DNA from: Verrucomicrobiota bacterium
GTDB lineage: Bacteria > Verrucomicrobiota > Verrucomicrobiia > Methylacidiphilales > Verrucolacustridaceae
Length of the DNA: 11,518 nucleotides
Reading direction: 5' to 3'
Assembly: GCA_010031845.1 (NCBI GenBank)
Contig: RGYX01000016.1
Location: forward strand, 1-11,518
A program made the position numbers and the translations under genes. Shown here piece after piece: positions 6,482-11,518 of this stretch; the stretch's first letter is position 1; each line of letters opens with the position of its first letter. The notes beneath the pieces were generated by a model. That model made no database searches and was not told the origin of the DNA. It saw nothing but the letters and a program-made list of their open reading frames with translations.

Positions 6482-8032
6482 TCAAGCGGCATCCCGCCGT
6501 GTAATCAATCCAGCCAAGATCAGACCACCGGAAAGCCAGACCGCCCAATCCCCCCAGCGGGTATAAACCGTGGCCCGAGGCTCCGTCAGCTCCATCTCCC
6601 CCCGAATCAATCCGGGTTCCCGAACCGAACCTGTCTCTCCCCGCAATTCGGTTAAAATCACGCCCTTGGGACTGACCAAAGCCGTAACTCCATCATTGGT
6701 CGCCCGAAGCAGCGGCAACCTCACCTCAATCGCCCGCATCCGGGCATTCTCCAAATGCTGCCTAGACCCCGCCGAATTTCCAAACCAGGCATCATTTGTC
6801 AGATTCACCAATAGATGAGGCAGTTTTTGTGCCGCCCTCCGCACGACCTCCGGCACGGAATCTTCAAAACAGATCAAGGGAGCGATTTTCACCCCGCTTC
6901 CATCCACCTCCAGAATCCCAACGCTCTTTCCTGCGGTTAAGTCTCCGCCGGGCGGAACCAATTTGCGCAACCAGGGAAAGACGCCGGCCAAGGGGACGTA
7001 TTCCCCCATGATCACGAGATGGTTTTTATCGTAAACCAACGGAGATCGGCCCTCCGGACCGGTAAACAAAACAGCCGAATTAAAGGTTTCCGAACCGCGA
7101 ATATCCAAAGACCCCGTCAGCAGGGACCTGGCTCCCATGCGCCTTGCATTTTGGATGGCTCTCTGAAATTCCGGCTCTTCCCTCCAACCCGTGCCGGCAA
7201 GACTTTCCGGCCAGACCAGCAGATCCACCGGATTCTCTCCGGCCAGGGCAATCTCCGACCAATGGGTCAACTCCTCGGCCACCCGGGTCATTTTGGCCGA
7301 TTTCCAAGGATCCTGGGGAACCGCGGGTTGAATGGCCGCGTAGGTCAAGGAACGGAAAGGAGGTGCGGGTGGATGAAGAACCGCCCGGGCCCCATAGACC
7401 ATGGTTACCCCCAACACAAAAACCCCGGCGGTAAAGTCCCAGCGCGGCCTCCATTTTTGGGCTCCCCGAATTTCCATCTCAAAGCGACGGGCGGTGAGAG
7501 TCAGGGTCAAAGACCCCATGACCACCACCCAAGAGACCAACAAAGCTCCGCCCAAATCGGCGATCTGGGTCAAGACCACCAGTTTTCCCTGGGAAACCCC
7601 CGTCGTATTCCAGCCGAACCCGCTAAAGACCGTCCCCCGCAACCACTCCGTCACCACCCAGGCCGAGGCACCGACCACCGCATGGAAGATATTTCCGAAA
7701 CTGGTCATGGGGCCCGACTTCCCCCCTTCCATACGAACCCAGACGACGAACCAAAGAGCCGGATAGATCGCCAGATAAAAACAGAGGGCCACCCATCCCG
7801 CGACCGTCACCGTGGTCAGCCAACTAAAAGTCGTCAAAAAGTGAGTCGCCCCGGCAAACCAACCGAGGATGAAACTTCCACGCAAATCAGGTTTTTGTCT
7901 TTGGCCGTAGTAGGCCAGGGGAATCAAAGCCAACCACCCGGCCAAGGGTTGGCTAAAGGGGGCAAAACCCATCGTCAGGCCCAACCCGGTCAAACCGGCA
8001 CAAAACCATCCAATCGTGGGAATGCCGAACAT
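6482..8032 (-). CDS. lnt: Apolipoprotein N-acyltransferase
   Basis: Lnt is an inner-membrane enzyme that adds the third acyl chain to the N-terminal cysteine of lipoproteins, using phospholipid as donor. It completes maturation before Lol-dependent sorting. The 516 residues have the family layout: hydrophobic helices across about 1-215, a periplasmic nitrilase-like domain at about 228-485, and a last membrane helix at about 495-510. The catalytic triad is visible as Glu276 (VWPESLA), Lys336 (YDKNHLV) and Cys388 (LICFED). GFGWNTTGVSQ (138-148), GEYVPL (343-348) and NLTNDAWFG (410-418) are further family signatures. The ATG at 8032 gives the expected start of the first helix; only a weak AAAGGG precedes it, 2 bases away. 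It heads the apparent lnt-prfB-trpC-trpB operon and is divergent from the carotenoid gene. Its presence implies triacylated lipoproteins and an outer membrane. Confidence 0.96.
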   Translation of the reverse strand: MFGIPTIGWFCAGLTGLGLTMGFAPFSQPLAGWLALIPLAYYGQRQKPDLRGSFILGWFAGATHFLTTFSWLTTVTVAGWVALCFYLAIYPALWFVVWVRMEGGKSGPMTSFGNIFHAVVGASAWVVTEWLRGTVFSGFGWNTTGVSQGKLVVLTQIADLGGALLVSWVVVMGSLTLTLTARRFEMEIRGAQKWRPRWDFTAGVFVLGVTMVYGARAVLHPPAPPFRSLTYAAIQPAVPQDPWKSAKMTRVAEELTHWSEIALAGENPVDLLVWPESLAGTGWREEPEFQRAIQNARRMGARSLLTGSLDIRGSETFNSAVLFTGPEGRSPLVYDKNHLVIMGEYVPLAGVFPWLRKLVPPGGDLTAGKSVGILEVDGSGVKIAPLICFEDSVPEVVRRAAQKLPHLLVNLTNDAWFGNSAGSRQHLENARMRAIEVRLPLLRATNDGVTALVSPKGVILTELRGETGSVREPGLIRGEMELTEPRATVYTRWGDWAVWLSGGLILAGLITRRDAA

Positions 8033-8114
8033 GCCCTTTTTTCGTTCCCCAAGGAGCCCGAGTCAACGCCCGCTCAAGCTTGTCGGAAGACAGCCCCTGC
8101 TCTTACCTCTAGGA
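8033..8114. promoter_or_regulatory. Divergent intergenic region between lnt and the carotenoid gene
   Basis: These 82 bases separate the start of lnt (minus) from the chosen start of the CruF-like gene (plus), so promoters for both should lie here. I found no convincing -35/-10 boxes. AGGA (8111-8114) directly touches the plus-strand ATG, too close for a normal ribosome binding site. The T-rich run at 8037-8042 belongs to the lnt leader. Confidence 0.25.
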
Positions 8115-8831
8115 ATGATACCCAATCGAGTCCGCGAGGCCCTCTGGCGGTTTTTTCTCATCTGGGCGGGAGTGGGACTACTCGCGGTCACGTTCCGCCT
8201 GACTCCTGACTGGGCGGAATCCCTTCCCCTTCCCCGGGCGCTCAATACGTTTATCTCTCTCTGCCTCCGCTATGGGGATTTTGTCTCCATGATTCTGGCT
8301 GCCAGCCATGTGTATTTTTCCGCCGTGGATCGATTGGGTCTTCGTCAGGCGCGGTGGACCGCGGTGGTGATCCTGATCTCCTCTGCGCTTTTGGAGACTT
8401 TTGGCACGCTGACCGGCATTCCCTTCGGCACCTATCACTACACCGGTGCTTTCGGGCCCCGGATAGCTGGAATTCTTCCTTTCGCGATTCCCATGGCCTG
8501 GTTCGCCGTGGTGGCTGGGGCCAACCTCAGCCTCAGCCAGTACTGGCTCAACTCTTCCCGAGCCCCGGTCGCCATTGCCACCGGAGTGGTCGCTTTGCTC
8601 TTCGATTTTCTGATGGAGCCATTTGCCTATGGCATTCGAGGCTACTGGCACTGGGCGGATAACCTCGTTCCCCCGCAAAACTATTTTTCTTGGTTCATTT
8701 TCAGCTCCTTGCTGGCTTGGATCACTCCGGTCTATGCCTCACCCGCACGGAAAGCCGACCCGCGCCCCGCGATCACGCTGGGAATTATGACCGGGCTCTT
8801 TATTGCCGCACGCATCGCCCACGGTATTTAA
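8115..8831 (+). CDS. Carotenoid biosynthesis membrane protein, CruF / DUF422 family
   Basis: This is a polytopic membrane protein of 238 residues from the ATG at 8115. The frame also contains an ATG at 8016, but that would overlap the start of divergent lnt and add a Pro/Arg-rich tail unlike the family, so it was not used. Hydrophobic segments lie near residues 11-28, 55-70, 82-97, 117-142, 150-168, 191-207 and 218-236. Family signatures are ETFGTLTGIPFGTYHYTGAF (94-113), IPMAWFAVVAG (125-135), and FDFLMEPFAYGIRGYWHW (163-180) followed by PPQNYFSWF. Known members hydrate the 1',2' double bond of acyclic carotenoid ends (gamma-carotene in cyanobacteria, bacterioruberin precursors in archaea). 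The exact substrate here is unknown. It converges on a phytoene/squalene synthase gene only 15 bases away, which supports an isoprenoid role. Conserved acidic residues Glu94 and Asp164-Glu169 may be catalytic; that is inference. Confidence 0.82.
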   Translation: MIPNRVREALWRFFLIWAGVGLLAVTFRLTPDWAESLPLPRALNTFISLCLRYGDFVSMILAASHVYFSAVDRLGLRQARWTAVVILISSALLETFGTLTGIPFGTYHYTGAFGPRIAGILPFAIPMAWFAVVAGANLSLSQYWLNSSRAPVAIATGVVALLFDFLMEPFAYGIRGYWHWADNLVPPQNYFSWFIFSSLLAWITPVYASPARKADPRPAITLGIMTGLFIAARIAHGI

Positions 8832-8838
8832 CCCCTCA

Positions 8839-8858
8839 GGCCGGGCCTAAGCCCGGCC
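8839..8858. terminator. Possible bidirectional terminator hairpin between convergent genes
   Basis: GGCCGGGC (8839-8846) and GCCCGGCC (8851-8858) make a perfect 8-bp GC stem around CTAA. It lies between the ends of the CruF-like gene and the convergent phytoene/squalene synthase gene, and the latter's stop codon (8849-8847) is in the loop. No T-run follows on either strand, so termination would be atypical. The position between converging genes favours a termination or 3'-end protection role. Confidence 0.5.
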
Positions 8859-9731
8859 GGCCCGGACGTTCCACCAAATCCCCAACCCACGCCAAAGCTT
8901 GCTCCCCAAGGACAGGGAGTGCCGGCGGGAAAACACATCGTACCCGGAAGACTCGATCGGATCTAGGATCCCGGCATAGAGCTCCCTCATCAGCCAGGTG
9001 GCCAACTGCGGTCCCCCCGGGGGCAGTTGTCGGATTCCGGGCTCGGACAGGGCATACTGCTTTCGAGCCCGGTCCACCTGGAATTCCATAAACTCCTGCC
9101 AATGGCCGGAGCGCCTTCCCGCCAGCAACTCCTCCTTCCGAATACCGAATTTCAACCGCTCGTCGGCGGGTAGATAAATCCTTCCCGCCCGCGCATCTTC
9201 GGCCACATCCCGCAAAATGTTGGTCAGTTGCATCCCTCTTCCCAAATCCACGGCTCGCGGTTCCGCCGCCTCATTCTCCAGACCAAAAACCCGCATCATC
9301 ATCAATCCGACCGTTCCCGCCACCCGGTAACAATAAAGATCCAATTCCTCCCAGCTCTGCAGCTCCACTGGCCCCACGTCCCCGGCCACGCCGAGGGTCA
9401 GATCCTCGAACCAAGGCCGCTGCAGCCTCTTGCGATGGACCGTATCCCGAAAAGCAGGCATCCACTCTTCCCCCACCTCATCCCCACCGGCGCCAAACGC
9501 CCTCTCCAGAATTTTTGCCGCCACCTGCGGGCTCACTTTTTCTCCCCGGGCAACGGCCCGATCCACCACATCATCGATCGAACGACAACAGGCATAGACC
9601 GCATAGCTATCCTTCCGCACATCCTCCGGTAGGACATGCGAGGCAAAGTAGAAGGTCTTGGCGTGCTCCCGGGTCACCGCCCGGGCCGCGGAAAAAGAGA
9701 AATCCAAAGGGAGCGGGCTGGAGTGAACCAA
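8847..9731 (-). CDS. Phytoene / squalene synthase family protein (CrtB- or HpnD-like)
   Basis: Members condense two prenyl diphosphates head-to-head: two GGPP to phytoene, or two FPP to presqualene diphosphate or squalene. The 294-residue length is typical. Signatures are AKTFYFAS (24-31), the first aspartate motif in YACCRSIDDVVD (46-57; Asp53, Asp54, Asp57), YCYRVAGTVG (133-142), the second motif in MQLTNILRDVAEDARAGRIY (167-186; Asp175, Asp179), and ILDPIESSGYDVFSRR (255-270). All catalytic acidic positions are present. The start is TTG at 9731, the only start in this frame after an upstream stop at 9746-9744. It lies 4 bases after the stop of the prenyl synthase gene, so translation is probably coupled. 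Whether the product is C40 phytoene or a C30 compound cannot be decided from motifs. The neighbouring CruF-like gene favours a carotenoid, but C30 squalene-derived pathways are a real alternative. Confidence 0.9.
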   Translation of the reverse strand: MVHSSPLPLDFSFSAARAVTREHAKTFYFASHVLPEDVRKDSYAVYACCRSIDDVVDRAVARGEKVSPQVAAKILERAFGAGGDEVGEEWMPAFRDTVHRKRLQRPWFEDLTLGVAGDVGPVELQSWEELDLYCYRVAGTVGLMMMRVFGLENEAAEPRAVDLGRGMQLTNILRDVAEDARAGRIYLPADERLKFGIRKEELLAGRRSGHWQEFMEFQVDRARKQYALSEPGIRQLPPGGPQLATWLMRELYAGILDPIESSGYDVFSRRHSLSLGSKLWRGLGIWWNVRAGRA

Positions 9732-9735
9732 AGGG

Positions 9736-10821
9736 CTACACGTTCACCCGAACCGACTGGCGCACCCATTGGATGGCTTGGGAGACCGCCTCCTGCTCCT
9801 GGGGCTCCAAGTGGGAGCGCAACAATCGGTCCGTGGCCTCTTGGAAGAGCGAGGCGCACCGCTCCTGCATCGCCGCCAAGGCTCCGGACTTGCGCAAAAG
9901 ATCCTGCACTTTGGAGATCGAAGCCTCATTGCGGGACGGAGCATGGAGGCACATCTGCAGAAAGGACCGGTCCGTCTCGCCCAAACGCTCGTAGGCCTCC
10001 CGCACCAGCAGGGTCTTCTTTCCCTCGAGAAGATCCGTGGGCAGAAGCTGGTCACGCCCATCCAGGTGGGAAAATTCCAGAAGATCATTCTGGATTTGGA
10101 AAGCCAACCCAAGGGGCTCCATCACCGAGGCCAGATCCTCCGCCTTTTCGCCTGAAGCGCCCGCCAAAATCGCTGCCAAGACACAGGGGGCCTCGAAGGT
10201 ATATCGGGTGGTTTTCAGGAAATAGGTGCGTTCAATATCTTCCCGGGAAACACGGCTGATATCACGCGACCCGAGCAAAATATCGAAAATTTCCCCCACG
10301 CCGGTATCCGTCACGTAGGAGAGAAACTTCCTGAGGGCCTGCGACTCCTCCCGCTCCCCGAGCGAACCCTGCTGCAGGGTCTCCATGGCCAAGGCGAAAA
10401 GCAGATCCCCCACCACCAATGCCACGCCCTGCCCTGTCCTTTCCGCATCGCTCAAGCGGCCTTGGCGCTGCTCCACCAGCTTGTGAAAAGTGGGGAGGCC
10501 ACGGCGCTTCTCCGATCGATCAATCAGATCGTCGTGAACCAAAACAAAAGCGTGGAGCAGTTCCAGGGAAATCGCAGCCTGAAGCAGTGATTTATCCTGC
10601 AGACTTTTGCGCCCTCCAAGCGCGCGATAAGTCAAAAGAAACAGAAGGGGTCGGATCCGTTTCCCCTTGCGACCGACATACTCACACATGTCGAAAAATA
10701 CCGCCTCAAACAGCTCCCCGTAATCATACCGCTCCTTTTGTCGGTGAAAAAAAGCCTGCATTTCCTGCTCCAGCTGGGAGGGCATTTTTTCCAGTTCCGC
10801 AACGGAAGGATGGGGTTTCAT
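9736..10821 (-). CDS. Polyprenyl diphosphate synthase (trans-isoprenyl, IspA/IdsA/CrtE-like)
   Basis: The enzyme chain-elongates allylic diphosphates with isopentenyl diphosphate and probably supplies the FPP or GGPP used by the next gene. I chose the ATG at 10821 (361 residues); a TTG at 10857 would add 12 residues, and neither has a good ribosome binding site. Counting from that upstream TTG, GKRIRP is at 65-70 and the first aspartate-rich motif DDLID at 109-113 (LVHDDLID, no two-residue insertion). KTTRYTFEAP begins at Lys215. The second aspartate-rich motif reads QNDLLEF (256-262), that is NDLLE where most relatives have DDxxD. Phe105, five residues before the first motif, is a bulky residue of the kind that limits chain length, consistent with a C15-C20 product; this is inference. 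The gene is followed after 4 bases by the phytoene/squalene synthase and lies 55 bases after the serine acetyltransferase gene. Confidence 0.92.
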   Translation of the reverse strand: MKPHPSVAELEKMPSQLEQEMQAFFHRQKERYDYGELFEAVFFDMCEYVGRKGKRIRPLLFLLTYRALGGRKSLQDKSLLQAAISLELLHAFVLVHDDLIDRSEKRRGLPTFHKLVEQRQGRLSDAERTGQGVALVVGDLLFALAMETLQQGSLGEREESQALRKFLSYVTDTGVGEIFDILLGSRDISRVSREDIERTYFLKTTRYTFEAPCVLAAILAGASGEKAEDLASVMEPLGLAFQIQNDLLEFSHLDGRDQLLPTDLLEGKKTLLVREAYERLGETDRSFLQMCLHAPSRNEASISKVQDLLRKSGALAAMQERCASLFQEATDRLLRSHLEPQEQEAVSQAIQWVRQSVRVNV

Positions 10822-10876
10822 GAGAAGAATTTCGCGGGGAACGGCAGGGGACGACAAATAGAAAAAGGGGAGTTAT
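10822..10876 (-). other. Short gap between serine acetyltransferase and prenyl synthase genes
   Basis: These 55 bases on the minus strand contain a T-rich stretch (CCCCTTTTTC) but no stem before it, so I see no intrinsic terminator. There is no clear promoter or Shine-Dalgarno sequence for the prenyl synthase. The close spacing allows read-through from the acetyltransferase gene. Confidence 0.3.
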
Positions 10877-11518
10877 TCAGATGGAGTATTCACTGCCTTG
10901 CGGCCGTTGGGATTTGGGGACGATTTTGAGGGCGGCGTGTTCGGCGAAAACCAGATGGTGCGCAGGCACGCTTTTCGTCAGAAAGACCCCACCCCCGATT
11001 GTGCTCCCCTCCCCCACCACGGTTTCCCCACCCAAAATGGTCGCGCCGGGATAAATCGTCACCCGATCCTCAATCGTGGGATGCCTCTTTCTGCCACGCA
11101 GGGTCTCCGCGCCTGTGACCGAACGGGCTCCCAAGGTCACCCCATGATAGATTCTCACCTCTTTTCCAATCTGGGTGGTTTCGCCGATGACGACTCCCGT
11201 TCCATGATCGATGAAAAAGGAAGGACCAAGGATGGCCCCGGGATGGATGTCGATACCCGTCCGGCTATGAGCCCACTCGGTCATCATCCGGGGAAATAAA
11301 GGCACCCCCAGGAGATGCATTTCATGAGCCATCCGCTGGACGGCAATGGCTTCGATCCCTGGATAGGCTAGGAGAATTTCCTCCACGTTTCGGGCTGCCG
11401 GATCCCCGGCCAAGACCGCCTCGACATCTGTCTTTAGGATGGCCCGGACAGCGGGCAACCTGGACAAAAAGGACCGGACTTTTCCCTCTGCGGACTCACC
11501 GGCCGCAACCTTGCCCGA
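10877..11518 (-). CDS. cysE: Serine O-acetyltransferase, long form (partial, runs off right edge)
   Basis: The enzyme acetylates L-serine from acetyl-CoA to O-acetylserine, the carbon acceptor for cysteine synthesis by CysK. The frame stays open to the window edge without a stop, giving 213 visible residues. The TTG at 11467 is not taken as the start, because the preceding residues ([14 protein letters not shown]) match the N-terminal region that long-form serine acetyltransferases carry before [13 protein letters not shown]. The left-handed beta-helix is evident: [20 protein letters not shown], then [22 protein letters not shown], and further hexapeptides up to TKSVPAHHL. In visible numbering the family active-site residues are Asp104, His105 and His125. 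The last residue is isoleucine (SEYSI); a C-terminal Ile is what docks CysE into the active site of O-acetylserine sulfhydrylase in the cysteine synthase complex. The 5' end and promoter lie outside the window. Confidence 0.93.
   Translation of the reverse strand, partial: SGKVAAGESAEGKVRSFLSRLPAVRAILKTDVEAVLAGDPAARNVEEILLAYPGIEAIAVQRMAHEMHLLGVPLFPRMMTEWAHSRTGIDIHPGAILGPSFFIDHGTGVVIGETTQIGKEVRIYHGVTLGARSVTGAETLRGRKRHPTIEDRVTIYPGATILGGETVVGEGSTIGGGVFLTKSVPAHHLVFAEHAALKIVPKSQRPQGSEYSI

Noticed and set aside
8016..8114. Earlier ATG for the CruF-like gene
   Set aside because: It would overlap the start of divergent lnt and add a 33-residue Pro/Arg-rich tail not expected in the family.
7019..8209. 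Long plus-strand open frame (396 codons) opposite lnt
   Set aside because: It is antisense to a clear Lnt with full catalytic motifs. Its translation is rich in Pro, Arg, Gly and His without domains, as expected for a shadow frame in GC-rich DNA.
11465..11467. TTG as start of the serine acetyltransferase
   Set aside because: The frame is open further upstream and the residues before it resemble the family's N-terminal region, so the gene most likely begins beyond the window.
1..11518. tRNA, rRNA, CRISPR, insertion sequence or phage elements
   Set aside because: No cloverleaf-like conserved blocks, regular spaced repeats, transposase motifs or terminal inverted repeats were recognised, and genes fill nearly all of the sequence.

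Overview
The window holds eleven protein-coding genes packed with almost no intergenic space. They are mostly housekeeping genes of a GC-rich Gram-negative-type bacterium. An outer-membrane lifestyle is implied by an apolipoprotein N-acyltransferase (Lnt) and an AsmA-like envelope protein. The serine acetyltransferase is of the long, N-terminally extended form that I associate with Planctomycetes, Verrucomicrobia and Bacteroidetes. Together with the isoprenoid genes and the LysM protease this makes a member of the PVC group (perhaps Verrucomicrobiota) my best guess. That is an inference from family resemblance, not a phylogeny. No RNA genes, mobile elements, CRISPR arrays or phage genes were seen, and no gene-free stretch exceeds 100 bases.

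Left region (1-3270). A large AsmA-like gene runs off the left edge on the minus strand. It is divergent from a plus-strand pair: a secreted trypsin-like serine protease with a C-terminal LysM domain, and an APH/choline-kinase-type phosphotransferase whose TTG start overlaps the protease stop.

Central region (3267-8032, minus strand). Four genes lie in the order lnt, prfB, trpC, trpB and look like one operon. prfB is split by an in-frame UGA and is restored by the classical programmed +1 frameshift (SD-like GGAGG, 3 nt, CTT TGA C), giving a 375-residue release factor 2. The prfB terminal UGA overlaps the trpC ATG (ATGA). Translation of tryptophan genes may therefore be tied to the RF2 autoregulatory frameshift. 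trpA and trpF are not in the window.

Right region (8115-11518). A plus-strand membrane protein of the CruF/DUF422 carotenoid hydratase family converges on a minus-strand pair: a polyprenyl diphosphate synthase and a phytoene/squalene synthase. Together these could supply a C20 or C15 diphosphate, condense two of them head-to-head, and later modify the resulting carotenoid. A desaturase would have to be encoded elsewhere. Upstream of them on the minus strand, a serine acetyltransferase (cysteine biosynthesis) runs off the right edge.

Nothing here amounts to an obviously new defence or mobile system. The points most worth a second look are the prfB frameshift module with a hairpin just 5' of it, its translational link to trpC, the altered second aspartate-rich motif in the prenyl synthase, and the split carotenoid locus.
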